Assembly (NCBI RefSeq): GCF_900168065.1
Contig: NZ_FUZZ01000001.1
Coordinates: forward strand, 3,034,623 to 3,098,622
Origin: Chitinophaga ginsengisegetis
GTDB taxonomy: Bacteria > Bacteroidota > Bacteroidia > Chitinophagales > Chitinophagaceae
Reading direction: 5' to 3'
Length of the DNA stretch: 64,000 bases
Each line of letters begins with the position of its first letter. The first letter of the stretch is position 1. Under the pieces are notes generated by a model. It searched no databases. It had not been told where the DNA came from and worked only from the letters and a program-made list of their open reading frames with translations. Positions 54,361 to 63,637 of this stretch are shown one piece after another. A program made the translations under genes and the position numbers.

Positions 54361-54446
54361 GGGGGAACTAATTAGTCTTCAAATTTAGTGGCTTATCCTG
54401 AAATCATTAAAAATTCTTAACTTGAATATAATTCATCTGTCCTAAA

Positions 54447-55268
54447 ATGAAGTACCAGGAACTACCACCGCCATCATATCTGAAAAACCACGTCCGTTAT
54501 TTCTGGACGCTGGAGAGTGATGATGTTGCCCACGTGCCTAAAATTCTGGGGCCAATGGCAGATGGTTGTCCGGGTTTAATTATCCAGCAGTCGGATAACG
54601 GTACCTTCTACCAGGAAAACAAAGAGTTACCCGATTTGCTGTTATATGGTCAAACCACGAAGTATACCGAGCTGCATGTAACGGGTACCATCTGTTCAAT
54701 CGGGGTGTGTTGTTATCCGCATGCGTTGAAATCTGTTTTTGGTTTGAATGCCGATGAGTTAACCAATTCCTGTTTAGACCTGGATATACTGGCAGCTACA
54801 AAAGATTTTTACCTGGCAGAAAGATTAGGCAATACCCCTTCTTTAACGGAGAAGATCGCCATCATTTCCGCTTTTCTATTTAAGCAGATCAATGAAAACA
54901 GCACGTCTTCAGATGAGGTTACACACTTTGCGTTATCACAGATCATCGCCTCCGGCGGCAGCATTGCGTTAAAGGACTTACAGCAGCAGTTGCAGCTAAC
55001 GGAAAGAAGTTTTGAGCGCCGGTTTAAACAGGGCGTTGGCATCTCCCCTAAATTATTTTCCCGGATATGCCGTTTTCAGAATTCCTTAAAGCAATTAAAA
55101 AGTAACAACTACAGTAAGTTGTCTGATATTGCCTTTGAGCATGATTATGCCGATCAGTCCCACTACATCAGGGCCTTCAAAGAGTTTGCGGGCTTCTCTC
55201 CTTACCAGTATCAGAAAAAATCCAACGAAGCAGACGCAGGAAGTAACTTCCTGTTGATGACCAAATAA
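54447..55268 (+). CDS. AraC family transcriptional regulator
   Basis: A 273-residue regulator. The N-terminal domain of about 150 residues (YLKNHVRYFWTLES, LGPMADGCPGLIIQ, YGQTTKYTEL) is of the DUF6597 type common in Bacteroidota. The C-terminal AraC HTH pair spans about residues 165-262 (LQQQLQLTERSFERRFKQGVGISPKLFSRI in blocks, YADQSHYIRAFKEFAGFSPYQY). The target is unknown. It is followed 60 bp later by a GNAT gene that may be in the same transcript. Confidence 0.92.
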   Translation: MKYQELPPPSYLKNHVRYFWTLESDDVAHVPKILGPMADGCPGLIIQQSDNGTFYQENKELPDLLLYGQTTKYTELHVTGTICSIGVCCYPHALKSVFGLNADELTNSCLDLDILAATKDFYLAERLGNTPSLTEKIAIISAFLFKQINENSTSSDEVTHFALSQIIASGGSIALKDLQQQLQLTERSFERRFKQGVGISPKLFSRICRFQNSLKQLKSNNYSKLSDIAFEHDYADQSHYIRAFKEFAGFSPYQYQKKSNEADAGSNFLLMTK

Positions 55269-55328
55269 ACATTCCCGTTTTTGTTCTTTTCAATAGTTCC
55301 GTTAAATTCGGCGCCAAATGACACGTGT

Positions 55329-55871
55329 ATGGAGATTTTCGCATCTACTCCCCGGTTGATTTTAAGGGAACTGATACCTGCTGATGCCGCCGGCATGTTT
55401 GAACTGGATTCAGACGAAGCGGTGCATTTATACCTGGGCAACAAGCCGGTGCGCACGATAGAAGAATCGCGGGAAGTTATTCAGTTTATCCGGCAGCAAT
55501 ACCGGGAGAACGGCATTGGCAGATGGGCTGTAATAGAAAAAGATACCAACCGCTTTGTGGGATGGGCGGGATTAAAACTGGTAAAAGAACCTACCAATGG
55601 CCACGTTAACTACTACGACCTCGGCTACCGTTTTATAAAGAAATACTGGGGAAAGGGATACGCTACTGAATGCGCACATGCCTGCCTGGACTACGGCTTC
55701 AACCGGCTCCGGCTGGAAAATATTTATGCCATGGCCGATGTAAAAAACGATGCGTCGAAGCGCGTTTTAGAGAAGTCCGGCTTTAGCCTGGATGGCACTT
55801 TTTACGAGGACCAAACGATGCTTAACTGGTTTACAATCAGCCGGGAAGCATGGAACAGGGCACGTAAGTAA
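55329..55871 (+). CDS. GNAT family N-acetyltransferase
   Basis: The start was chosen at the ATG at 55329 (MEIFASTPRLILRELIPAD), giving 180 residues; the frame is open from 55281. It is a RimJ/RimL-like GNAT. RLILRELIPADA is followed by GRWAVIEKDTNRFVGWAGL, the acetyl-CoA-binding region YRFIKKYWGKGYATECA, then LENIYAMADVKNDASKRVLEKSGF (in blocks). It acetylates an amine of unknown identity in the cytoplasm. Confidence 0.9.
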   Translation: MEIFASTPRLILRELIPADAAGMFELDSDEAVHLYLGNKPVRTIEESREVIQFIRQQYRENGIGRWAVIEKDTNRFVGWAGLKLVKEPTNGHVNYYDLGYRFIKKYWGKGYATECAHACLDYGFNRLRLENIYAMADVKNDASKRVLEKSGFSLDGTFYEDQTMLNWFTISREAWNRARK

Positions 55872-55975
55872 CCAGCCGATACTGACTGAAGTGTAATTAC
55901 AGCCGCCCGGTTTAACTTGCTTTACACAAAAGTGACCGGTGTTGCCATCCTTTACCCTCAATCAGTATCCCTTTT

Positions 55976-57073
55976 ATGAAGATTAACAGCATACAGTTAT
56001 TAAGGGCAGTAGCAGTTATCCTCGTGGTACATGTACATGCCATCGACTTACAGGAAGCATTCACCGTTTCCCATCAGCAAAAATTTTATTTCCTGGAGAA
56101 CTTTGGCGCTATTGGCGTGGACCTCTTTTTTGGGATATCGGGGTTTATAATCAGTTATGTAGCCAGCAACTATTTTGGTGCGCGTGATGGAGTGGATTTT
56201 CTGAAGAAACGTTTCCTCAGGATCAACCCTATTTATTATGTGGCCAGTGTGTGCTATATGGTATTCTTTTGTTTTTTTGACCGGATGTACCCTATCACGG
56301 CTATTCTTTATGGATGGAGAGATACCATTTTCATGTTGCCGGTATTGAACTCGCAGAAGTGGCTGGCGCCTATCCTGGTGGTGGGCTGGTCGCTGAGTTT
56401 TGAGTGGTGGTTTTATTTCCTTTTCTTCTTCCTGATCCTGTTCCGTACAAAATATAAAACCTTATTGCTGTTACTTGTTATTCCCGCGCTTGTGACGGTG
56501 GGACAGCTGCTGAAGCCAACTGATTTCAGGCTTATTTTTTACACCAATCCTATCATGCTGGAGTTCCTTTTCGGGGTGATCATTTTCTGGCTGTACCGCC
56601 ACGTAAAAGTGGCTACCGGCGTGGCCGGGCTGTTGCTATTGCTGGGCATTGGCGGATACGTTTATAACATTGTGTATGGCTTTGGAAATATTTCTGAACT
56701 AAGCAGCGTGACCAGCGGTACCGGCAGTTTGAAAAGGGTATTGTTATGGGGCCTGCCCAGTGCATGTATCCTGGCCGGTTGTATTTTCCTGGAGCAGCGG
56801 GGTGTTTGGGCAAGGCTCTGGAATAACAAATGGGGGTTACTGATAGGCGATGCTTCTTATTCCATTTACCTGACCCACTATACTTTTTATTATTTTATCG
56901 CGCAGATATATGCCGCCACCGGTTACTTCATGAATGCCGATCTTTCTGTGATCGTGCATATGGTACTGGCGGTGGCGGTAGGCATTTTCTTCTACTACAA
57001 AGTAGAACGGCCCCTGATAAAGCTGCTGCATTCGCGGCCTGCTGCGCGACCTGTTCACACGGCTATGCCATGA
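55976..57073 (+). CDS. Acyltransferase 3 family membrane protein
   Basis: A 365-residue integral membrane protein with about ten helices. The family opening is LLRAVAVILVVHVHAID, with the conserved His in VHVHAID, then GVDLFFGISGFIISYV and FLKKRFLRINPIYYV (conserved Arg). It transfers acyl groups to exported carbohydrates or lipids (OafA-like, without the SGNH domain). It is isolated, with no sugar-biosynthesis gene next to it. A G/C-rich hairpin at its 3' end lies partly in the convergent gene. Confidence 0.92.
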   Translation: MKINSIQLLRAVAVILVVHVHAIDLQEAFTVSHQQKFYFLENFGAIGVDLFFGISGFIISYVASNYFGARDGVDFLKKRFLRINPIYYVASVCYMVFFCFFDRMYPITAILYGWRDTIFMLPVLNSQKWLAPILVVGWSLSFEWWFYFLFFFLILFRTKYKTLLLLLVIPALVTVGQLLKPTDFRLIFYTNPIMLEFLFGVIIFWLYRHVKVATGVAGLLLLLGIGGYVYNIVYGFGNISELSSVTSGTGSLKRVLLWGLPSACILAGCIFLEQRGVWARLWNNKWGLLIGDASYSIYLTHYTFYYFIAQIYAATGYFMNADLSVIVHMVLAVAVGIFFYYKVERPLIKLLHSRPAARPVHTAMP

Positions 57074-57085
57074 TTTAATATCAGA

Positions 57086-57982
57086 TCAGGGGGTGTTGGG
57101 GATCCAGCCCCCTCTTTTCATCCACCACACCATAGGATCCAGCCATTCGTTTACGGGTAAGCGTTGGGTGAAGCCGTGGTTGCCGGTGGGATAGAGATGC
57201 AGCTCAGCGGGAATGCCTCCTCTCAGCATGGCCTGGTAAAAGGCGATACTGTTATTTACATTCACCACTGCATCATCGCTGGTATGCGTGATATAGGCCG
57301 GCGGTGTATTATTGTTCACCCACTCTTCATTGGAAAAGAAGGCAATTTTTTCTTTGGAGGGCTCATTTCCTATCAGGTTGATGCTTGATCCCTGATGTGC
57401 CAGGTCTTTATTCATGCTGATCACGGGATATACCAGGATCATGAAATCCGGGCGCAGATCGGTGTTTTCTTTATTGGGTACATAGCTTCTCCCGCTGTGT
57501 GTGCCCAGCGTGGAGGCCACGTGTCCGCCGGCAGAGTAGCCCGCGATCCCTATTTTATGCGGATCCAGTCCCCATTCCGCGGCATTCATCCGCACCAGTT
57601 TAATGGCTTGCTGCGCATCCTGGAGAGGGCCCATGCTTTTATCCCGCATGGTGGCATCTGAAGGGAGCCGGTATTTTACCACGAAGGCGGTAACTCCTTT
57701 TGTAATGAAGGCTTCTGCTATTTTGGTGCCTTCTTCAGCAAAGGCCAGGAAGGCGTATGCGCCGCCGGGGAAGATGATCACCGCTGCCCCGTTGGGCTTT
57801 TCCGGCTTATAGATGGTGATCGTGGGGGCATCTGCCGGTGCAGTTTTCCCGATACTGTTGGGAATAGAGTCCTTGTACAGGGGTCTTATTTCCTGGGCTT
57901 TGACGGATATAGCGGTAAATGGCAGCACAAAAATAAAAAGCGCCAGCATTTTTCCGATGCGTGGATAATGGTGTAGAATCAT
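57086..57982 (-). CDS. Secreted alpha/beta hydrolase (carbohydrate-esterase-like)
   Basis: The protein has 298 residues and a signal peptide ending near residue 30 (SVKAQ). The alpha/beta-hydrolase fold has oxyanion segment IIFPGGAYAFLA, nucleophile Ser in GYSAGG (about residues 147-152), Asp in HTSDDAVVN and catalytic His in GNHGFTQR. It resembles acetyl-xylan-esterase or BD-FAE-like enzymes of Bacteroidota. The substrate is probably an acylated glycan, but no CAZyme is adjacent. Monocistronic. Confidence 0.9.
   Translation of the reverse strand: MILHHYPRIGKMLALFIFVLPFTAISVKAQEIRPLYKDSIPNSIGKTAPADAPTITIYKPEKPNGAAVIIFPGGAYAFLAFAEEGTKIAEAFITKGVTAFVVKYRLPSDATMRDKSMGPLQDAQQAIKLVRMNAAEWGLDPHKIGIAGYSAGGHVASTLGTHSGRSYVPNKENTDLRPDFMILVYPVISMNKDLAHQGSSINLIGNEPSKEKIAFFSNEEWVNNNTPPAYITHTSDDAVVNVNNSIAFYQAMLRGGIPAELHLYPTGNHGFTQRLPVNEWLDPMVWWMKRGGWIPNTP
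57088..57118 (+). terminator. Possible terminator of the acyltransferase gene
   Basis: AGGGGG (57088-57093) pairs with CCCCCT (57108-57113), with an inner TGG/CCA stem and an asymmetric bulge, followed by CTTTTC. It overlaps the stop end of the convergent hydrolase. Confidence 0.4.
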
Positions 57983-58287
57983 CCGTCAAAAGAAAAAATT
58001 CCGGCCCGCTGGAGTGTTTTGCAATTGTGAAAGCAGGTGTGATTAACAATTGATTCACTAAAATAATTCCCGTTCCGCTGCCGCCGGCAGGTACCGTCCC
58101 GGCACACAGGCATCAAAAAGATGGTCAACGGCAGCATCCTTATACCGGGCACATCATTTAAAACCAGCTACCCATCTACCTAAAAAATATTTTTAAAAAA
58201 AATCCGGGGAAGATGTCCAATTTCCTTTTTCCCGATCCTTATTGGTGTATAAACGAACAAATTCATCACCAATAAAACTTATAAATC
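57983..58287. other. Intergenic region between divergent esterase and decarboxylase-like genes
   Basis: The 305 bp contain the two divergent promoters. A G/C-rich patch at 58075-58110 is followed by a strongly A/T-rich tract at 58180-58200. No ORF or clear operator was seen. Confidence 0.5.
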
Positions 58288-58761
58288 ATGAAACAGAGAA
58301 TCAATCTTCTGACAAAAGGAGCTAACGCAGTAAAAGCATTATATGGCGTAGGTGCGTATCTTGCAGGATCATCCATTGAAAAATCCCTGCAGCATTTAAT
58401 TTACTTCCGGGTATCACAGATGAATGGTTGTGCATTTTGCCTCGATATGCACTCTAAAGATGCACGCGCAGAAGGAGAAACAGAGCAACGCATTTATATG
58501 CTGGCAGGCTGGAGAGAAGCTACCGTTTATACCGATCGTGAGCGGGCAGCCTTTGCCTGGGCAGAAGCAGTAACCAGGCTCACCAACGGCGACGTACCGG
58601 ATGAAGTATACGAACAGGTACGTCAGCAGTTTTCAGAGGAAGAAATTGTAGACCTGACAATAGCAGTTACTACCATTAACAGTTATAACCGTCTTAACGT
58701 TGCCTTCCGCACCTCAGCAGGAAGCTACAAGCCAGGGATGTTTGCCGCCAAAGCAAATTAA
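58288..58761 (+). CDS. Carboxymuconolactone decarboxylase family protein (AhpD-like)
   Basis: A 157-residue protein with the AhpD-type motif CAFCLDMHSKDAR: two Cys and the following His that form the peroxidase/disulfide-reductase active site. VDLTIAVTTINSYNRLNVAF completes the family signature. It is probably a cytoplasmic alkylhydroperoxidase-like protein. It lies 35 bp upstream of the DGPF protein and heads a run with the ECF42 sigma factor, an arrangement known for sigma factors answering to small redox or antibiotic signals. Confidence 0.92.
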   Translation: MKQRINLLTKGANAVKALYGVGAYLAGSSIEKSLQHLIYFRVSQMNGCAFCLDMHSKDARAEGETEQRIYMLAGWREATVYTDRERAAFAWAEAVTRLTNGDVPDEVYEQVRQQFSEEEIVDLTIAVTTINSYNRLNVAFRTSAGSYKPGMFAAKAN

Positions 58762-58796
58762 TTCATATATTCCACCACGATTTAAATTATAAAGAG

Positions 58797-59135
58797 ATGA
58801 AAGAATTCTTATTATTATTTCGCCAGTCTGAATATGCCTACCGCGAGTTATCTGCGGAAGACTTCCAGGCGCTGTTGAAGAAGTGGCAGGACTGGACAGG
58901 TGGTATTGCTGCACAGGGCAAACTGGTGAGTAACGGCCGGCGTCTTTCTACAGAAGGAAAAGTATTAAAGCCAGGTGGCGTGATTACCGATGGTCCGTTT
59001 GTAGAAATCAGGGAACGCCTGGGCGGCTTCCTGGTAGTGCAGGCCGATACGCTGGAAGAGGCTACCACATTGGCCCATGGCTGCCCGGTATTGGATGCCA
59101 AAGGCTGTGTGGAAGTCAGGGAAATAGTTTCGTAA
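58797..59135 (+). CDS. YCII-related (DGPF domain) protein
   Basis: A 112-residue protein of the YCII/DGPF family. The named motif is TDGPFVEIRERLGGF, with YRELSAEDFQALLKKWQDW in the first half. DGPF proteins are encoded next to ECF42 sigma factors and have been proposed as their partners or effectors. It is 61 bp before the sigma gene, with a hairpin between them. Confidence 0.92.
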   Translation: MKEFLLLFRQSEYAYRELSAEDFQALLKKWQDWTGGIAAQGKLVSNGRRLSTEGKVLKPGGVITDGPFVEIRERLGGFLVVQADTLEEATTLAHGCPVLDAKGCVEVREIVS

Positions 59136-59156
59136 CCAGTATCAGGAGAAATAAAG

Positions 59157-59185
59157 AAAACCACTCTTTCGTTAGAGTGGTTTTT
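59157..59185 (+). terminator. Terminator or attenuator between DGPF and sigma genes
   Basis: AAAACCACTCT (59157-59167) pairs with AGAGTGGTTTT (59174-59184), loop TTCGTT, with a T-run at its 3' side. It ends 12 bp before the sigma-factor ATG, so it could limit read-through into the sigma gene. Confidence 0.75.
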
Positions 59186-59196
59186 ACTGTTTTAGT

Positions 59197-60447
59197 ATGG
59201 AAAAGGAACTCGAATCACTGAAGTATTTATTTAAGCAGGAATTCTCGAAAATGGTGGCTGTGATCAGCAAACTTTTCGGGTTGCAGCATATTGAGATAGC
59301 AGAAGATATTGTGAGTGAAACATTTTTACTCGCGTCGGAAACATGGGGCGTTAAAGGACTCCCTCCCAATCCTACTGCCTGGCTTTATACCGTAGCCAAA
59401 CAAAAAACATTGCATCATTTCAGAAGAAATAAAATATTTGATAAAAAAGTATTGCCCGAAATAATAGCGCGGCAGGAACTGGTGGATGATGCCGAAGCGA
59501 TAAATTTCTCGCAGGAGAATATCAAAGACAGCCAGCTGCAAATGCTTTTTGCCATCTGCAACCCGTCTATTGCCAGCGAAGCGCAGATAGGACTGGCACT
59601 GCGCATTCTTTGCGGTTTTGGGATAGATGAAATTGCAGAAGCCTTTTTGTCCAACAAGGAAACTATTAATAAAAGATTATTCAGGGCGAAAGAAAAACTG
59701 CGCGAAGAGAAGATTAAAATGGAGCTGCCGCCGGAAAGTGAAATCCCACAGCGACTGGATAATGTGCTGCACATCATTTATCTTCTTTTCAGCGAAGGAT
59801 ATTACTCGCAGACACAGAACCAGATCCTGCAACAGGATCTTTGCCTCGAAGCACTGCGGCTGGGATTGATGCTTACTGCCTACGACAAAACCAATTTGCC
59901 TAAAACAAATGCGCTCATTGCCCTCATGTGTTTTCACGCTTCCCGTTTCAATGCCAGGCAGGCCGGTGAAGGCGAAGTGGTATTGTATGAAGCACAGAAC
60001 GAAGCGCTGTGGGACCAGGCACTGATTAACCAGGGTATCTATTTCCTGCAGCTTTCTGCCGAAGGCAATGAAATAAGTTCCTATCACCTCGAAGCCAGGA
60101 TCGCTTACTGGCACTGTGTGAAAGAGGATACGCCGGAGAAATGGGAAGAGATCCTGCAGTTATACAATGCACTGCTGATGATCAATTACTCTCCCAGTGT
60201 AGCCCTGAACCGCACGTTTGCCCTCTATAAAGCAAACGGGCAGCAGGAAGCGCTTGCCGAAGCAGAAAAACTAAAGCTGGAAAATAACCACTTCTATTAT
60301 GTGCTGCTCGGTGAGCTGTACAGGAATATCGATAACGAAAAAGCAAAAGCCAGTTTTCAGAGAGCCTGGCAGTTAGCCAAAACCGACACCGAAAAACAAG
60401 GCATACAGGCACAAATAAACCGTCTTACTGATGAGCATACACACTAA
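59197..60447 (+). CDS. ECF42-type RNA polymerase sigma factor with C-terminal extension
   Basis: A 416-residue protein, much longer than a plain ECF sigma factor. Region 2 is at about residues 8-75 (LFKQEFSKMVAVISKLFG, AWLYTVAKQKTLHHFRRNK) and region 4 at about 110-170 (LRILCGFGIDEIAEAFLSNKET in blocks, FRAKEKLREE). The C-terminal half (about 190-415) is helical and TPR-like (DUF6596 type), with LIALMCFHASRFNAR and SPSVALNRTFALYKANG. This build is that of the ECF42 group, whose extension is thought to control activity in place of an anti-sigma factor. Its 3' end overlaps the Crp/Fnr gene by 17 bp. Confidence 0.93.
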   Translation: MEKELESLKYLFKQEFSKMVAVISKLFGLQHIEIAEDIVSETFLLASETWGVKGLPPNPTAWLYTVAKQKTLHHFRRNKIFDKKVLPEIIARQELVDDAEAINFSQENIKDSQLQMLFAICNPSIASEAQIGLALRILCGFGIDEIAEAFLSNKETINKRLFRAKEKLREEKIKMELPPESEIPQRLDNVLHIIYLLFSEGYYSQTQNQILQQDLCLEALRLGLMLTAYDKTNLPKTNALIALMCFHASRFNARQAGEGEVVLYEAQNEALWDQALINQGIYFLQLSAEGNEISSYHLEARIAYWHCVKEDTPEKWEEILQLYNALLMINYSPSVALNRTFALYKANGQQEALAEAEKLKLENNHFYYVLLGELYRNIDNEKAKASFQRAWQLAKTDTEKQGIQAQINRLTDEHTH

Positions 60448-61012
60448 CCTGATCAACGCTATCGGGCATTTCATCCGCATGGATGAAGCCGAGCAATCAT
60501 TCGTTTCCTCTTTGTTTGTCAGCCGGGAATACCAGAAGAATGATTATTTCCTGCGGGAAGGACAGGTTTGCCGGGAAGCGGGATTTATTGAGAAAGGATT
60601 GATCCGGTATCACAGTATCAAAGATTCCGGGGAAGACGTGACGCTTGATTTTGGAAAGGAAAATGAATTTACCTGTAACTACGAAAGCTTTCTCGACCAC
60701 TCTCCATCGCAGCGCAGCATCCAGTGCATTGAGCCCACCGAAATATTGGCTATCTCCTATGAAAATCTTCAGCTGATTTACAGCAAAGTAAAAGAAGGCG
60801 AAAAGTTTGGCCGGTTGATTTGCGAGTACCTGTATTTACAAGCCATCAAAAAGGTCAGCTCTTTTTATGGCGACCAGCCGGAGCAGCGTTATCTTCACTT
60901 CATCAACAGCTACCCCGACCTGCAGCAACGCATCCCGCAGTATTATATCTCTTCCTTTGTAGGGGTAAAGCCTCCGTCTTTAAGCCGGATCAGGAAAAGG
61001 CTGTCGATGTAA
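60431..61012 (+). CDS. Crp/Fnr family transcriptional regulator
   Basis: A 193-residue regulator. The N-terminal cyclic-nucleotide-binding-like barrel spans about residues 20-120 (NDYFLREGQVCREAGFIEKG in blocks, SGEDVTLDFGKENEF), with no obvious FeS cysteines. A long helix and a C-terminal winged helix follow (YISSFVGVKPPSLSRIRKRL). Its start lies within the sigma gene, so expression is coupled. It may regulate the two small membrane proteins that follow. Confidence 0.9.
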   Translation: MSIHTNLINAIGHFIRMDEAEQSFVSSLFVSREYQKNDYFLREGQVCREAGFIEKGLIRYHSIKDSGEDVTLDFGKENEFTCNYESFLDHSPSQRSIQCIEPTEILAISYENLQLIYSKVKEGEKFGRLICEYLYLQAIKKVSSFYGDQPEQRYLHFINSYPDLQQRIPQYYISSFVGVKPPSLSRIRKRLSM

Positions 61013-61088
61013 ATTTATTAACCTGGGTGAACGAACCGGCGGAGCGCGGGTTTTACTTTTGTTGCATCATCATAAAAAAATGTAACAA

Positions 61089-61496
61089 ATGAAAAACACC
61101 TCTGAAAAAATCACTTTCTACAGCACTTTATCTATTGGGATATTGCTGGTATTTATCGGACTCTTTTTTCTCCTGAATCCCCTGGCGGCCGAAGCCGGTT
61201 TTGGCATCAGCGTACCTGTAAACGGGAACTTCTCTTTTCATTATATCAAAGGCATCCGCGACCTGTTCTCCGGTATTACAATACTGGGGCTACTATGGAC
61301 CGGTGAACGCCGCGCATTGGGCGTGCTGTTGCTGGCAGGGACTATTGTTCCGGTAATGGATTTCTGCCTGGTACTTCACAACCCGGCCTATGAAGCCGGC
61401 AAACTGATTCAGCACCTGGTGGCGATTATAATGCTACTGGCACTGGGCGGTTACTATCTTTCTTCCACCGCTAAAAAAACATCCCATGCTCTTTAG
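61089..61496 (+). CDS. DUF4267 family membrane protein
   Basis: A 135-residue protein with four hydrophobic segments. The DUF4267 pattern is LSIGILLVFIGLFFLLNP, the loop FHYIKGIRDLFSGITILGLL (with conserved KGIRD), then LLLAGTIVPVMDFCLVL. The function is unknown. It overlaps the next gene by 11 bp, so the two are coupled. Confidence 0.85.
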   Translation: MKNTSEKITFYSTLSIGILLVFIGLFFLLNPLAAEAGFGISVPVNGNFSFHYIKGIRDLFSGITILGLLWTGERRALGVLLLAGTIVPVMDFCLVLHNPAYEAGKLIQHLVAIIMLLALGGYYLSSTAKKTSHAL

Positions 61497-61812
61497 TATT
61501 GTGCTGCTTTTACACTTTGGATGTTTTGCAGGATACCTCGCTGTGTTGGCGACACAATGGTCCGACTACCACACAAAAGTGCGCGACCACAAAGGATTGA
61601 TCCTGGGTATTGCCCTGCTGGTGACCGGTATCATACTGGTGGCACTGAAATATCCACACGTTAATTATTATAAAGTAATACCTAAAACCGGCATATTCGC
61701 AGTGGTAACGTTAATCAATATACGCTTTACTAACAAAACGTTTACGAAGGCAGCCTATTATGCGTTACTGGCGCTAACAATGGCAGCAGCGTGCATTGCG
61801 ATATGGCATTAA
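61486..61812 (+). CDS. Hypothetical membrane protein, 108 aa
   Basis: A 108-residue protein with three or four hydrophobic segments (about residues 2-20, 35-54, 62-80 and 90-106). It starts inside the preceding DUF4267 gene and probably works with it. No family was recognised. Confidence 0.75.
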   Translation: MLFSIVLLLHFGCFAGYLAVLATQWSDYHTKVRDHKGLILGIALLVTGIILVALKYPHVNYYKVIPKTGIFAVVTLINIRFTNKTFTKAAYYALLALTMAAACIAIWH

Positions 61813-61843
61813 AAAAGGGAGCCAACCAATATGGTTAGCTCCC
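61811..61843 (-). terminator. Terminator of the right-hand susCD operon, minus strand
   Basis: GGGAGCCAACCA (61817-61828) pairs with 61832-61843 with one mismatch. On the minus strand a run of six T follows. It lies 22 bp after the SusD-like stop; on the plus strand it could also stop the preceding operon weakly. Confidence 0.8.
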
Positions 61844-61865
61844 TCTCGACTTGCATTGCTCTCTG

Positions 61866-63620
61866 CTATTGATAATTATAGTTATCCCAATAAGGATTTT
61901 TTGCTCTTGCAGCGGCAGGTACCCAGAAAATCGGGCTGGTTAAATTATTTTCTCCTGCTACTTTCTTGAAGTTATCCGGGTTGTTAGTCAGCTCAATAGT
62001 TGGATAACGCACTCTTTCCGGCATTGGTTTCCATACGGAAGTATGCCAGGTGAATGGTTCCAGCTTCGGGTGACGGGTCCTTCTCAGCTCTGCCCACAGT
62101 TCGTAAGGCTGATAAAGGTTCAGGTGAATATACTTCTGCTGCATGAGAATCTCCATTTTGTCGTCCAGGGTAGCAGCCAATGTAAATTTGCCTTTTACAA
62201 CATCGCCCCATGCACTTACTACCGCAGCAGATGGTTTGGCAGGATATACCATGGCTGTTTGCGCAGGTGTCATCTGGGTTTTGGCATAGCTGCTCAGTTG
62301 ATTAATGGTATACCAGAAATCGACAGAGTGTGTTACCTCATCTTTGATATGCTCTTCAGCTGTTTTACCTGTATTAGCTAATCCTTTCAGCGCAATTTCT
62401 GCCAGCAGCAGGTCCAGTTCTCCTACAGACGCCATATACACCGGCATCTTCGCATTTTGGTGGAAGGTAGCGTGGTTGTACATAGATTTTGCATTGGTAG
62501 CGAAAGTAGAAGCGATATTATCTGCATACGGATAATACCTTTCTCCACTGCTATACAATGCTGTTTGTTCTTCGATATTGGCAGATACTCCGCGATAATC
62601 CAGGTATTTGGTTGGCATAGCCAGCACCGGTAAACGTGGATCGTCAATTCCTTCCTGGTAAGCAGGTGTGCCGTAGTTCATCCTTTTCATGATGATGTTT
62701 GGTATAAAGGAAGCGTAGGTATTTTCATAAACACCACGAATCCATGTTCCGCCACCTGTGGGAACAATATCAAACCAGTAAAACCAGTAAAGATCCGTTT
62801 GTGGCAAAGGCTTTGCCAGTGCCGCCTGAATCAGCGGTTTGGCATATGCTTCTTCCACACCGGCAATTCTTACCAGTAATTTCAGACGGGTAAAATTGAT
62901 GAGAGACACCCACTTATTGATATCACCGTGGAAGGCAATATCCTGCTCCGTGAAAACGGTTTTGGCATCAGCCGACATCTGCGAATAAGCTCCGGGAAGC
63001 TCATCTACAATAGTTCCCAGTTCCTGTATGATAGATTGGTAGATCTCTTTCGGATCATCATATTTAGGGAAGAGATATTTCGGCTCTTTTTTAGAACCCT
63101 GGAAAGCATCTGAATAAGGAACCGAATTAAAGAAATCTACCAGCTTGGCACTTTGGTAACATTTGATAAAGCTAACCAGCTTCAGGTATACATCTCCATC
63201 CTGTTTTAATTGCCCGGTACGTGCATTCACAGAATCCCTGATCACTTCGTAATTCTTCAACCGGGTATAACTGTGCTGAAAGAAAGATTGACCGTTGATT
63301 GGAGAATCATCAAAGCCGTTACCGGTGGTCAGGTCATTGTATGTGGAGAACCAGTCGTAGCGGTAAGATACAAACCGTTGCGCCACCTGCTCATAACCGG
63401 TGATACTGGTACCGCCGTTGAGCAGGTAATACCACTCGCCGTAGTCCTGTGCAAATATTTTATTGTTTGTAAGCACGCCGGTGAATAAGCCGGGCACTAC
63501 ATCGATATCACTACCGGTGGAGAGCTTGTCCTTGTCGTAGAACCGGTCTTCCAGATCCTTTTTACAAGCTCCCAGGAAGGAGGCAGAGAGCAGGAAAATA
63601 TATAAGTAAGCTTTTTTCAT
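61866..63620 (-). CDS. SusD/RagB family lipoprotein (SusD-like_2 type)
   Basis: The start was chosen at the ATG at 63620 (MKKAYLYIFLL), giving 584 residues with lipobox FLGAC. An ATG at 63638 that overlaps the SusC stop by one base (TAATG) is an alternative. The protein is of the second SusD type: ARFYDKDK-like N-terminus (KKDLEDRFYDKDKL), IKCYQSAKLVDFFNSVPYSDAF in blocks, LFPKYDDPKEIYQSII, and the C-terminal QQKYIHLNLYQPYELWAELRRT and RVRYPTIELTNNPDN. It partners the SusC whose 3' end follows at the window edge. The substrate is unknown. Confidence 0.93.
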   Translation of the reverse strand: MKKAYLYIFLLSASFLGACKKDLEDRFYDKDKLSTGSDIDVVPGLFTGVLTNNKIFAQDYGEWYYLLNGGTSITGYEQVAQRFVSYRYDWFSTYNDLTTGNGFDDSPINGQSFFQHSYTRLKNYEVIRDSVNARTGQLKQDGDVYLKLVSFIKCYQSAKLVDFFNSVPYSDAFQGSKKEPKYLFPKYDDPKEIYQSIIQELGTIVDELPGAYSQMSADAKTVFTEQDIAFHGDINKWVSLINFTRLKLLVRIAGVEEAYAKPLIQAALAKPLPQTDLYWFYWFDIVPTGGGTWIRGVYENTYASFIPNIIMKRMNYGTPAYQEGIDDPRLPVLAMPTKYLDYRGVSANIEEQTALYSSGERYYPYADNIASTFATNAKSMYNHATFHQNAKMPVYMASVGELDLLLAEIALKGLANTGKTAEEHIKDEVTHSVDFWYTINQLSSYAKTQMTPAQTAMVYPAKPSAAVVSAWGDVVKGKFTLAATLDDKMEILMQQKYIHLNLYQPYELWAELRRTRHPKLEPFTWHTSVWKPMPERVRYPTIELTNNPDNFKKVAGENNLTSPIFWVPAAARAKNPYWDNYNYQ

Positions 63621-63637
63621 TTTTTTCAGTTTATACA

